Positions 35,159 through 47,863 are shown, counted from the stretch's first letter. The stretch: 64,000 bases of DNA from Lathyrus oleraceus (GCF_024323335.1 NC_066579.1:130433354-130497353), one strand, 5' to 3'. Numbers and translations are program-made. The notes: generated by a model from the letters alone, not told the origin.

Positions 35159-38100
35159 ATGGCTGGAAGGAATGACGCTGCAATGGCTGCCGCAATGCAA
35201 GCAATGGCACAAGCTGTGCAGAACTTGCCAAATGCTGGTGGTGATGCTGGATCACGTAGCTTGGCTACTTTTCAAAGAGAGAATCCGCCGGTGTTTAAAG
35301 GGAAGCATGATCCAGATGCAGCCTTGGGATGGTTGAAAGAGATTGAGAGAATCTTCCGTGTTATGGATTGCAGTCCAGCTCAGAAGGTTCGGTATGGTAC
35401 TCACATGCTAGCAGTCGAAGCTGATGACTGGTGGCTAGAGACTCACGAGAGGTTGACAGTGGCAGGTGAAGACATTACTTGGGATGTATTCCGTAGGGAA
35501 TTTCTGAGAAAGTATTATCCGGAAGATGTCCGTGGTAAGAAGGAAATCGAGTTCCTTGAGCTGAAGCAAGGAAACATGTCTGTCACTGATTATGCTGCGA
35601 AATTTGTGGAGCTGTCCAAATTTTATCCTCATTACACTGGTGCTGGTGCTGAATTTTCAAAGTGCATCAAGTTTGAGAACGGATTGCGCTCTGAGATTAA
35701 GAAGGCTGTTGGGTATCAGAAGATACGCATTTTTACTGAACTGGTTGATAGCTGCAGGATATTTGAAGAGGACAATAATGCTCATTACAAGATTGTCAGT
35801 GACCGCAAGGGAAAGCAGCATCAAAACCGTGGCAAGCCGTATGATGTCCCAGTGGGAAAGGGGAAACAAGGAGCTGCTCCGGCTCAGAGGACTAGTAGGG
35901 GAGGTGCTCCTGCTGGTATAGTTTGCTTCAAATGTGGTCAGGCTGGTCATAAGAGTAATGTATGCACTGCTGAAGTAAAGAGGTGTTTTCGCTGTGGTAA
36001 GACTGGTCATGCAATAGCTGATTGCAAGCACAAGGAGATGATTTGTTTTAATTATGGCGAAGAAGGGCATATTGGAAGTCAGTGTCAGAAGCCAAAGAAA
36101 TCTCAGACTGGGAAGGTGTTCGCATTGACCGGAACTCAAACCTCCTGTGAGGACAGACTTATCCGAGGTACATGTCTCATAAATGGTACTCCTTTAATTA
36201 CTATTATTGATACCGGTGCTACCCACTGTTTTATTTCTGCTAACTGTGCTCGAAGACTGGGTTTAAAATTGTCCGCTTTGGATGGTGAATTGATTGTTGA
36301 GACCCCAGCTAAGGGATCAGTAACTACTTCTTTGGTATGTTTAAAATGTCCTTTGTCGATCTTCGATAAAGATTTCTGTGTTGATTTAGTATGTTTGCAG
36401 TTGGATGGGATGGATGTAATTCTTGGTATGAACTGGTTAGAGTATAATTATGTTCATATAAATTGTCATCATAAGTCGGTGAGGTTTTCCACTCCTGAAG
36501 AGGAAGGAGTTGACTTATTACCTTTCAGAGAATTGCGAAAATTGATGAAAGAAGGAGCTCAGATGTTTTCCTTGATGGCGACGTTGTCGGTTGAAAGTAA
36601 AGCTAAGATAGAGGAACTGTTAGTGGTGAAAGAATTCCCTGAAGTTTTTCCTGATGAAATTCCTAGTGTGCCGCCAGAGAGGGAAGTTGAATTTACTATT
36701 GATCTGGTACCTGGTACTAGGCCTGTTTCGATGGCACCGTATAGAATGTCGGCGTCTGAATTGTATGAATTAAAGAAGCAATTGGAAGACTTACTTGAGA
36801 AGAAGTTTATAAGGCCAAGTGTGTCGCCGTGGGGAGCTCCAGTGTTGCTAGTAAAGAAGAAAGAGGGTAGTATGAGGCTTTGTATTGATTATAGACAATT
36901 GAATAAAGTAACGATCAATAATAAGTATCCACTACCGAGAATAGATGATTTGATGGATCAATTAGTGGGTGCTTGTGTGTTCAGTAAAATTGATTTGAGA
37001 TTGGGCTATCATCAGATCAGAGTGAAAGATGAAGACATCCAGAAGACAGCGTTCAGAACTCGGTATGGGCATTATGAGTATTCTGTGATGCCTTTCGGTG
37101 TGACTAATGCGCCGGGAGTATTTATGGAATACATGAATCGTATTTTCCATACTTATCTGGATCATTTTGTGGTAGTATTTATTGATGATATTTTGATTTA
37201 CTCTAAGTCCGAAGGAGAGGACAAGGAACATTTGAGATTAGTATTGGAGGTTTTGAAAGATAAGAAATTGTATGCGAAGTTGTCCAAGTGTGAGTTTTGG
37301 TTAAGAGAAGTCAGTTTTCTCGGCCATGTAATTTCAGGAAAAGGTATTGCTGTAGATCCTTCCAAGGTAGAAGCTGTATTGCAATGGGAAACTCCTAAGT
37401 CGGTTACCGAGATTAGAAGCTTTTTGGGATTAGCTGGATATTATAGAAGATTTATTGAAGGATTTTCTAAGTTAGCACTCCCGTTGACTAAATTAACTTG
37501 CAAAGGTAAAGCTTTCGTGTGGGATGTTCAGTGCGAAGAGAGTTTTAATGAATTAAAGAGGAGATTGACGTCGGCGCCGGTTTTGACTTTGCCAAATCCG
37601 GGGGAACCGTTTATAATTTACTGTGATGCTTCGTTGATGGGTTTGGGAGGTGTGCTCATGCAAAATAATAAAGTAATTGCTTATGCGTCGCGACAGTTGA
37701 GAATTCATGAAAAGAACTATCCTACGCATGATCTTGAACTTGCTGCTGTAGTGTTTGCGCTAAAACTTTGGAGGCATTACCTTTATGGTTCCAGATTCGA
37801 AGTTTTCAGCGATCATAAAAGTTTAAAGTATCTATTTGATCAGAAAGAGCTGAACATGAGACAACGTAGGTGGTTCGAATTGCTTAAGGATTATGATTTC
37901 GGTTTGAATTATCATCCAGGAAAAGCAAATGTTGTGGCCGATGCTTTAAGTAGAAAGACCTTGCATGTGTCAGCAATGATGATTAAGGAGTTGGAATTAA
38001 TTGAGCAATTTCGGGATATGAGTTTGGTTTGCGAAGTAACACCGCAGAGTGTGATGCTAGGAATGCTAAGGATTAATAATGATTTTATGGATAGTATCCG

Positions 38101-39511
38101 AGAGGCACAGAAATTGGATGTGAAATTAGTAGATATCCTTAATCGTTGTGGTCAATCAGAGAAAAGTGACTTTAAGGTTGATGCGAGAGGTGTGTTGAAA
38201 TTAGGGGAAAGGATTTGTATTCCTGATGATGCGATTTTGAAGAGAAGTATTCTAGAGGAGGGTCATAGAAGTAGTTTGAGTATTCATCCAGGAGCTACTA
38301 AAATGTATCAGGATTTAAAGAAATTATTTTGGTGGCCCGGAATGAAAGAAGATGTGGCTCGTTTTGTGTATGCGTGCTTAACTTGTCAGAAGTCGAAGAT
38401 TGAGCATCAGAAGCCTGCTGGGTTGATGCAACCGTTGGAAGTTCCAGAATGGAAATGGGATAGCATTTCTATAAACTTTGTAACGGGGCTGCCTGCTACC
38501 TTACGAGGGCACGATTCGATTTGGGTGATCGTTGATAGGCTCACGAAGTCGGCTCACTTCATACCTATTAACATCACTTACCCAATTGCGAAGTTGGCAG
38601 AGATTTACATCCGAGTAGTTGTAAAGTTGCATGGTGTTCCTCTGTGTATTGTGTCGGACAGAGATCCGAGGTTTACATCGGGATTTTGGAAAAGTCTGCA
38701 AGATTCGTTGGAATCTAAGTTGAGGTTGAGTTCGGCATATCATCCTCAAACTGATGGCCAAACTGAGAGAACTATTCAGTCATTGGAAGATTTACTGAGG
38801 GCTTGTGTTCTTGAACAAGGAGGTTCGTGGGACACTTATCTTCCATTGATCGAGTTCACATACAATAATAGTTACCATTCTAGTATCGGAATGGCGCCTT
38901 TTGAAGCATTATATGGTCGTAGATGTAGAACTCCGTTGTGTTGGCACGAATCTGGTGAGAGTGTAGTACTTGGACCAGAGTTAGTTCGAGAAACTACCGA
39001 GAAAGTGAAGTTTATCCGGGAGAAGATGAAAGCTTCTCAGAGTAGGCAGAAGAGTTACCATGACAAGCGGAAGAAGGATTTAGAATTTCAAGCTGGTGAA
39101 CATGTGTTTTTGAGAGTCACGCCTGTGACCGGAGTTGGGAGGGCTTTGAAGTCTAAAAAGCTCACTCCTCGCTTCATTGGTCCGTATCAGATCTTAGAAC
39201 GAGTTGGAAAAGTTGCTTATCGGATGGCATTACCACCTAATCTTTCGAATTTGCATGATGTATTCCATGTGTCGCAGCTTCGGAAGTATATCTCAGATCC
39301 GTCTCATGTGGTTAGTATGGATGATGTGCAAGTGCGAGATAATTTAACAGTAGAGACAAAGCCTGTACGAGTTGAAGATCGTGAAACAAAGACTCTTCGA
39401 GGAAAAGAGATTGGGTTGGTTAAAGTCGTTTGGTTGGGAGCTGCGGGCGAAAGCATGACATGGGAACTTGAGAGTCGGATGAAGGAGTCTTATCCAGAGT
39501 TATTTGCTTGA
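35159..39511 (+). CDS. gag-pol: Gag-Pol polyprotein of chromovirus H
   Basis: 1450 codons without a stop, starting 113 nt after the 5' LTR. Gag core about 40-210. Three zinc knuckles: C256-C259-H264-C269, C276-C279-H284-C289, and C296-Y299-H304-C309, the third lacking its second Cys. Protease DTG at 351-353. RT about 520-700 with FIDD (D676, D677). RNase H D823, E860, D885, D928. Integrase zinc domain H1036, H1043, C1073, C1076. Catalytic positions N1106, D1167 and E1203 (35 residues between the last two): the first acidic residue, normally Asp in the '(M)DFVTGLP' motif, is Asn here. GPY motif 1341-1343. Chromodomain-like tail about 1402-1450 ending SYPELFA, which in relatives targets integration to chromatin marks. 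The protein would form particles and copy RNA, but strand transfer is probably lost. Confidence 0.95.
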   Translation: MAGRNDAAMAAAMQAMAQAVQNLPNAGGDAGSRSLATFQRENPPVFKGKHDPDAALGWLKEIERIFRVMDCSPAQKVRYGTHMLAVEADDWWLETHERLTVAGEDITWDVFRREFLRKYYPEDVRGKKEIEFLELKQGNMSVTDYAAKFVELSKFYPHYTGAGAEFSKCIKFENGLRSEIKKAVGYQKIRIFTELVDSCRIFEEDNNAHYKIVSDRKGKQHQNRGKPYDVPVGKGKQGAAPAQRTSRGGAPAGIVCFKCGQAGHKSNVCTAEVKRCFRCGKTGHAIADCKHKEMICFNYGEEGHIGSQCQKPKKSQTGKVFALTGTQTSCEDRLIRGTCLINGTPLITIIDTGATHCFISANCARRLGLKLSALDGELIVETPAKGSVTTSLVCLKCPLSIFDKDFCVDLVCLQLDGMDVILGMNWLEYNYVHINCHHKSVRFSTPEEEGVDLLPFRELRKLMKEGAQMFSLMATLSVESKAKIEELLVVKEFPEVFPDEIPSVPPEREVEFTIDLVPGTRPVSMAPYRMSASELYELKKQLEDLLEKKFIRPSVSPWGAPVLLVKKKEGSMRLCIDYRQLNKVTINNKYPLPRIDDLMDQLVGACVFSKIDLRLGYHQIRVKDEDIQKTAFRTRYGHYEYSVMPFGVTNAPGVFMEYMNRIFHTYLDHFVVVFIDDILIYSKSEGEDKEHLRLVLEVLKDKKLYAKLSKCEFWLREVSFLGHVISGKGIAVDPSKVEAVLQWETPKSVTEIRSFLGLAGYYRRFIEGFSKLALPLTKLTCKGKAFVWDVQCEESFNELKRRLTSAPVLTLPNPGEPFIIYCDASLMGLGGVLMQNNKVIAYASRQLRIHEKNYPTHDLELAAVVFALKLWRHYLYGSRFEVFSDHKSLKYLFDQKELNMRQRRWFELLKDYDFGLNYHPGKANVVADALSRKTLHVSAMMIKELELIEQFRDMSLVCEVTPQSVMLGMLRINNDFMDSIREAQKLDVKLVDILNRCGQSEKSDFKVDARGVLKLGERICIPDDAILKRSILEEGHRSSLSIHPGATKMYQDLKKLFWWPGMKEDVARFVYACLTCQKSKIEHQKPAGLMQPLEVPEWKWDSISINFVTGLPATLRGHDSIWVIVDRLTKSAHFIPINITYPIAKLAEIYIRVVVKLHGVPLCIVSDRDPRFTSGFWKSLQDSLESKLRLSSAYHPQTDGQTERTIQSLEDLLRACVLEQGGSWDTYLPLIEFTYNNSYHSSIGMAPFEALYGRRCRTPLCWHESGESVVLGPELVRETTEKVKFIREKMKASQSRQKSYHDKRKKDLEFQAGEHVFLRVTPVTGVGRALKSKKLTPRFIGPYQILERVGKVAYRMALPPNLSNLHDVFHVSQLRKYISDPSHVVSMDDVQVRDNLTVETKPVRVEDRETKTLRGKEIGLVKVVWLGAAGESMTWELESRMKESYPELFA

Positions 39512-39540
39512 GGTATGTTTTCGAGGACGAAAACTCTTTT

Positions 39541-39553
39541 AGTAGGGGAGAGT
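39541..39553 (+). promoter_or_regulatory. Polypurine tract of element H
   Basis: AGTAGGGGAGAGT directly before the 3' LTR and 30 nt after the gag-pol stop. Confidence 0.85.
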
Positions 39554-41219
39554 TGTAACACCCCGAATTAAATAAGAGGATTATTTAATTAAGTTAATAA
39601 TATATTTAATAATTTAATTAAATAAATGGAATTATTGGATTATTATTATTATTATTATTATTTGGAATAATAATTAGTGGAAAATATATAAGTTGGAATA
39701 TGGAAAAAGGGGTTCATTGTTGGTAAAGAGTTTTCACGTGAAACAGAGAAAGCGGCTGAAAGGTGAAAAGTGGAGAAAGAGCAAAGGTTGAAGAACGGAA
39801 AAGCTTGAAGCTTAGAGACTGCCGGATTATCTCAGGTAAGGGGGGTTTATCGTCGATTAATGGGTATTATGGGATAATATGTAATGGGTAGTGATAAGCC
39901 GTTGATTTGACCCTAATTGGGATTGTGAATGCTGAAATTGATGTTGGATAAACTGTGTTAAAAACTGTAATTGAATCGATAGTTGTGTGAGTCGTATTGT
40001 GCTGGACGTATAGCTTTTTACGGAATCGGAATCGGAGGTCCGGAAGTCCTCCAACGGCGGAAAATGCGGAGAATTCTGCATTCTGCCTTGAGTTAGCGCA
40101 GGAACAGCTTCTGTCTTGCGTTAACCGGTTAACACTGTTATAATTTGTGAAAATGTGCTGTTTTGCCTGCGTTAACCGGTTAACCCAGGGCGTTAACCGG
40201 TTAACACTGTTGCGTTTTGCCAGAAAATGTATTTTGTCCTGCGTTAACCGGTTAACCCAGGGCGTTAACCGGTTAACACTGTTGGAAATTAGAAAAAATT
40301 GATATTTTAATGTTGTGAACCTAATTGGTGATTGGCCTATTATAATTAATTGTGATGAGTAATTTTGTTGAACTGATGTTATGAAACGTTGATACGAGTA
40401 TGTTGCTGAGTTGTCCCGTTTACGGAAAGTTGTTGAAAATACTGAGTTGTAGGCTTGGTGAGCCAAAGTTGATTTAAGTTGATTTTTGTTGGAAACATTG
40501 TGGTGTTGATATTATTATTATGTTGTCGACAGTTTAGAGTCGTGTATGCCATGTACATTCATATGCATTAAGTCGGAGCGTTGCTCACACCACGTTGGCC
40601 TGGATTGGCAAATTTTAAGTTGAAAGTTGAAGGCTTATGCCTTGATGCCCACTAAAATGGCAATGATTTTAAGTTGGGAGTTTTACTCCGAATGGTACCA
40701 CATGCATGACGAGTCGAGTCTCATTAGAGTTGCATTATGTTGGTTTGTTGTATGTGTATCAGTGGTATTGATCTTGAGTATGTATATGAGTTGTGTTGAT
40801 ATTGGGTGATTAATGAGTTAAATTACTTAACATAACATGATAAATTATAATGTTTGTTATATCGATTGAGGAACTCACCCTTACAGCTATTTTTCAGGTA
40901 ACGAGCAGTGAGTGAGTAGAAGCTAGTGCTTGGAGTCTAGTGTAGTCTCCGTTGTGGGTCATGCTCTGATAGATGTAACATCGGGACGGGATGTTTTAAT
41001 TGTTTATTGTCGGTTGTTGAACTATTCTTCATGTAATATGTTATACGTTTTAATTGGTTGACATAATTTATATCCGCTGCGTATTTTTGAAATTGATATA
41101 ATAAAAAGAGCATGACAGATGTTATTTTCGAAGATGTGACACCCTTGTTTTGTGTATTCACTCTGATACATACTTGTTGTTGTTATTAAATATTTGGGGT
41201 ATTTTAGAAGGGTGTTACA
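39554..41219 (+). mobile_element. Element H 3' LTR
   Basis: Same length as the 5' LTR. Differences seen include CCGAG/CCGAA near the start, GATTG/GGCTG, CGAAAG/CGGAAG, ACTCAGG/ACCCAGG, GTCATAT/GTTATAT and GAGACGTG/GAGCAGTG. TATA at 39685-39692. Confidence 0.93.
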
Positions 41220-41224
41220 GATGT

Positions 41225-41393
41225 CGTGACATCTGTGAATGTGTGCATATCAGTACTGGGTTTTAATTTGTATAAAAGTCTTGCTGTATTAGTAACAATG
41301 TTGGATAAAATGGCATGACTTGGAGTAGAACATCTGAACTCTGACTACACCAGAATTTCACATTTTGTCCATCATCATTGAACAAACAATTTT
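41225..41393 (+). mobile_element. Copia I 3' LTR, part 2 (end uncertain)
   Basis: Resumes copia sequence after the GATGT duplication (TCGTGACATC). The LTR terminus is not recognisable; an Ogre-type LTR starts being alignable at 41394, so the copia LTR seems truncated. Confidence 0.45.
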
Positions 41394-44300
41394 CCTCAAC
41401 TTCTAAAATCCATAACTCTATCATGAAAGATTCAAATGGTGTCCAATTTGTGACCAAATTGAAGATGATTGAAAGAGCTACAACTTTGAAAAAGGAACCA
41501 AAGTCATTTGAGGCTCATAGAAGAAGTTATTCAAGGTGGAAAAAGGGGTCATTTGAGTTTTAACTTAGAAATTTTCCAAGTATGTTTGATTCCTCCAACT
41601 TCAAGATCAAAATTCATCAAGTTCCAAGATTAAAATGGATAAAGTTCCAACATCAAAGTTGTTCCCCTTCATGATAGCTTTCCAAAGAGTCCAAGATTAT
41701 TCCATTTGGATCAAAATTGAGGGAATTGCATATGGTTCCTTTGGATGGATTGTTTTGGAAACTTTTACACTCAAATGTTAGTCTCTTTTGCATGCTTCCA
41801 TGTTATGACTTCGGTATCAATTATGCACGAATTTGGAGTGGATTACATCATTACATGGGCCTAAATGCATGCCCATGCATCCATGCATACAACTTACTAT
41901 TTTTGGATTCAAATTGAGAATGTGTGGAAATCACATTGCAATGCCTATATAATGAACTCATTAGCCTCAGAATTGAGGAGGACCTTGGCCCAAGCTTTGA
42001 TCAACAATCCTATAGCCTCCATTGAAAGAACACCTTGAAGGTTTCCTTTAAAATCAAGTTTTAGTCCACTTTTTGTTTTTGAGCTAGAACTTCAAGGGTT
42101 CACATCCATTTTTGTTCTAATCATCTCCTGCAAGCAAGAGGAAACAAGGCCAAGTGAATTTGCATCGAGATCAAGCCTAAACACTACAACCCGAAGGTGA
42201 TTTTTCCAGATTTTCAAGTCTTCGATTCTCTCTCATTTCTCCATAATTTTTCTTGATTTTTGCTTGACTGAAGTCCTACCGATGTAGGCAATAAGATTGA
42301 GTTGCTTTGAGATTGAATCGAAGCAACTCAGTCATGGAACCTCAATCTTCAACTCCCCATATCTTTTTATGGAGTGAGAGTTGAAGAAATTGGAGGTCAG
42401 ATTCGAGATCCTCATGATTTTCTCTTCAAAATGACTTATGATCCATTAATTTTGGTGATGTTTTGGTCCTGACCAGCCTAGCGAGGGTGACCGGAGAAGA
42501 TGGCCGGAGCTAGGGCTCCGGTGGTGCGCTGGATCAATCCAGGCCATCTGATCCTTGGCCCATGTTCTAATCTCCTCCATCCAATATGATTATCATCCAG
42601 ACACATGCGTTGACTTTGGAACACCATGGACATGATGCACATCGCCATCAGATCTGACACCTCAATTAATGAGGGAGATCTGATGGCCCTTATTTTTTTG
42701 ATTTATCTGATTTTTTGTTTTATTATTTTAAATACCATTTTCTTATTAAATTCATTATAAATTCAATTTTAATCCAAAAAATATGGGACGTTCACCAAAA
42801 AATTTCAAATAATCTCCTCTTCCATTTTCTGAATTAAATATAATTTTTGGATTGGATATGATATTTTTAGTGAATTTAATGATTTTTGACTTGTTTTTAA
42901 TTGATTTTAAATACTTCTGACTTTTCAAAAATGCCAAAATAATTAATCTAAGGCCCTTTGACCTTGTTTGACCTATGATAAATCCCTTGGCCATTTATTT
43001 GATGATTTGAAGGGTTTTGAGGTTTTTCATCTTTTAAAATGCATTTTTATTCATTTAAAAATTGGATTTTAATTGTTTAATTGCTTTAGAATTGTGTTGA
43101 GCCATTTGATTGATTTTGTGTTGACTCATCTTCTGTTTGGACTTGATCTTGGCTGAATTGGACTTCAATTTGATCAATACTATTGGATTTAGGGGGTTGA
43201 AGAAGTTTGAACTTCATCCCTCAAGATGAATGGATAGTATTGATCAAGTGAGGTTCATCCCTTGATCAATTTGGGATTATCTTTCACTTCATCTCTTTAT
43301 GTTCATCTCAATTCTTTCTCAATCCATCCATGGCCAATGACTTCTCACAATATCAAATGCTAGTTGATTCATCAATTACCTTGTGTCAAATGAATCAACA
43401 TGAGCATGATTGAGATATGTCCATCCCCTCTTATTTTCGTGTGTGGTATGCTTTAGGAGCTTGGTCTTTGTACCTTGTCTCTAGCATGATTTAACACCAA
43501 TATTTTTATTACCCGGCCTCAGATAGTTGTGACTTCTACATAAGTCCAATTAATATTGCTTAACATAGAGCTAAATTTGTCCCAAAGGCATAACATTTTT
43601 GCAAGTGAGATTGTAAGTCTCTCATTCCTCATGGTATTGTGTGAAGATTTAACCTATTTTCCATTTGGGAGAGCGAGTGGCATACTTGTTGATTTATTCA
43701 AGTTGGAGCCCTTCTCATAGATGATGTCTAGGTTCATATCTTCATGCTTGTGAATGGATGGTTGAGTGTTCTCCAAAGAATGACTTAAACAATTTTCTTC
43801 TTCCACTAACATTCACTAACATATTTCTTTGCATTGCTTTTATTTTAATGTCATTTATTTTAATGCAATTTAAATTTATGCACTTTATCATTCATTGTCA
43901 TCTACATTCATGCAATTTATTTATGTTTTAGTCATTTTCACTTTGCTCACTTGAGACATAGTTTGTGCTTGTATTATATTGTGTTCTTGTGATTTTGTTT
44001 TGTTTATGGTCTTAGAACCTTAAAATACTTAATAATAACAAAAACCCTAAAAAAACACATTGGAGGATTGTTGGAGCTATATATGTGATTTGATCTGATC
44101 TTTGGACTTAGAATAGGCAACATCCCTGAGCTTTGGGATTTCTTGGCCAATGCCATTTTCTGAGACCTTTCTTGGCCAATGTCATTCATGTGATACAAGC
44201 TAGAGACTCCTTTGGTTTATCTGTGCTAAGTTGTTATTTTGGATCTTGTTAATTTTATCTGATGCTTTCTCTTTGAGTTGTTTCAAGGGATATTTCATCT

Positions 44301-45447
44301 TATACATTTAAAGGACATTGAAGACTGATTGCTTTTGGAGTGCTTTCTTGGATGTTTTTGTTATATTTATTTGATACCATTGATCTTCACATTAATTGCT
44401 TGGATGATTATGCTTGTTGCTTGCATAGAAGTCCAAAGGAAATGGGTTTCTATATGACATTCTTGTCTTGTGGATGCTTTCCATTGGTTAGATCTTTTCA
44501 ACTCTAAATTTTTAATTTTTGTCTAGGATAGTCCCTTCATCTCCTTCTACCTCTTTAATTTCAAAATCTCTCCCTCATTTCAAAAAATTCTTTGTTTGTG
44601 TTTTCAACTTAGACTTGTTTTAATGAGTAGAAATCTTGGCCTTATGCCATTGATTTTTCAAAATATTTTCTTAATCAAACTTGTAAATGAACTTAATTAT
44701 ATTGACCTTATTTTCAAAAAGACAAAAAGAACTAACAACCCCATCTAATCCTTTTGTACATTTTGTGCCCTTTTCTTTTAAGCTTTTCAAAAGAGAGCAT
44801 TTAGGTTCGAGTTATCTTTGGTTGAGATATAATTCTCCCATTCCATGATATGTTGATTGTAAGTCTTTCCATTTATTAGGGATTAGTGGCATACTTGTTG
44901 CTTGAATCCAAGTTGGAGCCCTCCCTCTTAAATGTTGTAAAGCCCTCATTATCGATGGGTTATTGGTTGAGTATTCTCCCTTTGATAACAAAAGATCTTT
45001 AAGCTTTTGTTAAAATCAATCCACCTATTTCTTTGAAATTTTTACCAGGAACTACGAGGTTTTGATCTCTCATTTTTATGTTGGTACGTAGGCATAAGAC
45101 CGGAGGTCTTGTCAAACACAAATTGTAAATAATTGAATTCTTTTCTCATCCCCTCATTCCTTTTTTTATCAAACATCATTTTCAACTAAAACACTTACAC
45201 ACAAAAGGGCTCCCTAGGAGTACCTAGGACACTTTGGGTGCTAAGACCTTCCCTCTGTGTAACCAACCCCCTTACTTGTAATCTCTGACATTTTATTAGT
45301 TTTGATTTGAAAACTTCTTATCTTTGGGTTTTGTTCGTACTTTTCCCTTTTCCTTTGGAAATAGTAAAAGCGCGGTGGCGACTCTGGTTTTATTGACGTT
45401 GAGCTAACCAATAGCACAGTGGTCATTAATTTACCGCTACAGACGCT
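41394..45447 (+). mobile_element. Element C: Ogre-type LTR (plus), 5' end missing
   Basis: Inverted relative of LTR B: both become alignable at CCTCAACTTC. It ends CCGCTACA at 45447 and is not followed by a PBS, so it is a 3' LTR remnant or solo LTR. Features: TATA 41945-41953, long hairpin 42644-42687, TTAAGCAAT block (43499-43564, reverse), TACGTAGGCA 45085-45094 with hairpin to 45110, AGTA-loop hairpin 45213-45228, PBS-core copy 45376-45385. No gene. Confidence 0.8.
41945..41953 (+). promoter_or_regulatory. TATA box of LTR C
   Basis: CTATATAAT, about 550 bp into the retained part. Confidence 0.45.
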
Positions 45448-46989
45448 GCTAGTGGTAAGGTAGCACTCAAGAAATCCAACGTCGAAAGAACTTCCTCAAA
45501 ACCCGTTCAGGTATATTTTACTTCAATAATTCTAAGCTTTTTAAATTACTAAACACTTTGAACTTAAACAATTTTTATCACTTGAACTTTTCTATTTCGT
45601 GCAGGCTGATGATGCTACCGTCGAAGGAGATGCTGCTGAAGCAATTCCTAAGCCCATCAATGTCAAAGACTCATCTCCTGAGCCTCCCCCACTAAAGGAA
45701 AAACCAAGGAACCCTGGTACTGGCTCCCGGAAAATCTGAGGGGGCCCCTAAAATTGCTCACACTCCCAAGGCGAGAAAGGAGAAGAAGGTTCCCTCAGGG
45801 AAGACGATCGACACTGCAAGGAAATTGGCTTCTAACAAGAATGCCAATTCTAGCCCAAATGCAGGAACTTTAAAGGTAAGCTTCCTCTTTCTTGTCCTTC
45901 TTTCTCATTTCTTCTTTTCGAAGTGCTAAGAAATTGAATTCTGCAGGGCAAGGTGTTGACCAAACCTACGCCAACCTCTCACCATTAGACTGAATAAGTG
46001 CAACCATCTCCATTGGCCCCTCCGTGTCTAATGAAAGAGAAAGGCATCACATGGATATGGATGAAGCTTCTACGAGTGAGGTTTTTGAACAAGAAGAGCC
46101 TAAACAACCAACTCCTCCTGGTAGCCCTCAGTCAGCCCACGATGCTCGCCAAAAACAAAAAAACAGCTGAAACTTTCATCAATATTGATCAGCCTGAAGC
46201 GGAGACCAATCCTATTGTCGAACAAGACCCTCAACAAATGTCGACATTAAAAATAACTCCCTCTCCAAGTAATATTTTTTCTTAAGAGGAAATGGATGTG
46301 TTGAAGAAAACTAACCTCCCTACTTACATGAAGATGGTGTTGAGCAGCAAGGGTACCTCCACTGATCGATGTTCAAGCTCCTCAACTATTTCTAGAGGTA
46401 ATAATGGGCTTGAAACCGACGACGAAGTCTTGAAAAAACTGAAGGTCCAACCTGGAGGAACTAATCTTTTTGAAGTGCTGGAGAAAGATTTCATCCATGG
46501 TTATGGCATCAAAACGCTGCTGAAAAAGCTCGACGTTCCTATTGCCCCAAGTGAAGTTGTTGATTTCTTGGTGACTTTTGGGCCTTTATTCGACCATATC
46601 ATTGTTGATTTCTAGAGAAAGCACGATGCTAAAACAAAGATGACATCTAAAGAAAATGAGACATCGAAAGAATGGAACCTGGCCACTGAATTTGATTAAT
46701 ACGCTGAGCAATTGGAGGAAAAACTCCGCCTGGAGAATAAAGTTGTTGCTGCTTTAGATGCTAAGATCCTTGGTTGGAAAAAGGAGATCAAAGCCTTGCA
46801 GAAGAAGGTGCGAGAGGTTGAAGGAGAAAACAAAACCATTTAGGGGTCAGTCAATTACAAATAGATGAAGAGACCCAAGTTGGGATCCAACACCGGGAGA
46901 ATGTGACAACTTTTGACACCGAGCTTGATGGCTTTGCTTCCCAAATTTCTCAGGCCGACCGTCGACTAAACGCATCCAAGCTTCAATAA
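45448..46989 (+). pseudogene. Decayed intron-containing extra ORF (antisense ORF of a Tat-type element)
   Basis: Three exon-like pieces: 45448-45510, 45605-45875 and 45947-46989, joined by GT-AG introns of 94 bp (45511-45604) and 71 bp (45876-45946, ending TTCTGCAG). Exons 1 and 2 encode a Ser/Pro/Lys-rich disordered stretch. Exon 3 has KTNLPTYMKMVLSSKGTSTD, then VDFLVTFGPLFDHIIVDF and a Glu/Lys heptad-rich coiled coil (EEKLRLENKVVAALDAKILG...). In-frame stops at about 45986 and 46613 and a frameshift near 46850 show decay. It runs tail-to-tail with the minus-strand integrase at 47166, the arrangement described for antisense extra ORFs of Tat-lineage elements. Its N-terminus is cut off by LTR C. 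A host gene fragment is the alternative. Confidence 0.5.
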
Positions 46990-47165
46990 GATTCAAGACT
47001 TCTTTCCCTTTCTAGGGCTAAACTTTGTTTTCTATTTCCATTAAGTAGTTTGTTACTTATAATCAGATTTTTTGGATCTCGTAACTTCTAAGTATGCCCT
47101 TATGGAATTTCAACAAGTTAAGGCTATTGTTATTTAGTCGTCTTAATTCCGAAATTATTGTTTTA
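46990..47165. other. Short convergent intergenic spacer
   Basis: 176 bp between the stops of the two convergent pseudogenes. AT-rich; nothing recognisable. Confidence 0.5.
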
Positions 47166-47855
47166 TTATGCATTTATATGTATTTGCTGCAACACGAGCA
47201 TATATTGTTTAAAATACGTGTTATTTATTCGCAGGGTTCGAACCTCAGGGGTTAATTCTTTGACTTCATATGCGTTATTCGTATATGTTGCAGAATTCTA
47301 AGTGGCCCTTCCCAATTTGGGGACCTCTTGCCCAATGTTCTATATTTTTGATATATGGGCAATATGACTTTCCATATCAAGTCTCCTAGGTTGAACGTCT
47401 TGGACTTACCTTTTTTGTTATAAGCTTTAGCTACTCTCTCTTTCTATATCATTAAGACATCTAGAGCAGCCAACCTCTCTTTGTCCAAATCAACCAACTC
47501 GTCGAACATCATACTCCAGTAGAACTCAGTTGGGATCTCAACTTGCCTTTGGACCCTAACTGACTGTAAATGAACTTCCAATGGGAGAACTACATCATGT
47601 CCATAAACAAGCCAGAAAGGTGTGGTATTAGTTGATTCTTTAGGCGAATCCCGACACGCCTATAACACTTGGTTTAAGGTTTTGTGCGAATTCCTTGGCT
47701 TCTGACCTACATGTTTCTTTTATCAAACCAATTACAATCTTATTCATCGCTTCTACCTGACCATTAACTTAGGCATGATAAGGTGTTAAAGTTAGCAACT
47801 TGAACCCTATTTTTGCGACAAAGTCTACCATTTTTTACCTTGTAAAAACAAATCC
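47166..47855 (-). pseudogene. int: Degenerate Ty3/gypsy (Tat-type) integrase, C-terminal half
   Basis: Reading leftward: 'KMVDFVAKIGFKLL', 'TPYH', 'NGQVEAMNKIVIGLIKETC' (contains the catalytic Glu of the core), then pieces in shifted frames equivalent to 'FGHDVVLP' and 'ERLAALD', 'WKVILP', and finally YEVKELTPEVRTLRINNTY before a stop at 47166. Several stops and frameshifts. The first half of integrase is missing where LTR E starts. Old relic of an element in minus orientation; the ORF at 45448-46989 is probably its antisense companion. Confidence 0.8.
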
Positions 47856-47863
47856 TTAGTATG

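Larger units (their letters stand above)
33380..41219 (+). mobile_element. Element H: complete Tekay/Del-type chromovirus (7.84 kb)
   Basis: Full-length Ty3/gypsy element: LTRs 33380-35045 and 39554-41219, PBS, single gag-pol ORF, PPT, and a GATGT target duplication (33375-33379 and 41220-41224) in the LTR of copia I. Both LTRs are 1666 bp and I count about nine substitutions (0.5%), so insertion is recent. Order PR-RT-RH-IN plus a C-terminal chromodomain-like segment places it with Tekay/Del chromoviruses. Confidence 0.95.

Noticed and set aside
35657..36139. 160-codon minus-strand ORF inside gag
   Set aside because: Shadow of the intact gag-pol frame of element H.
39867..40466. 199-codon minus-strand ORF with repeated NRLT motifs
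   Set aside because: Produced by the palindromic array in the LTR of H; a shorter, frame-broken version exists in the other LTR. No domain, no start context.
46292..46615. 107-codon ORF as an independent gene
   Set aside because: It is one open stretch of the decayed three-exon antisense ORF; coding similarity continues past its stop in the same frame.
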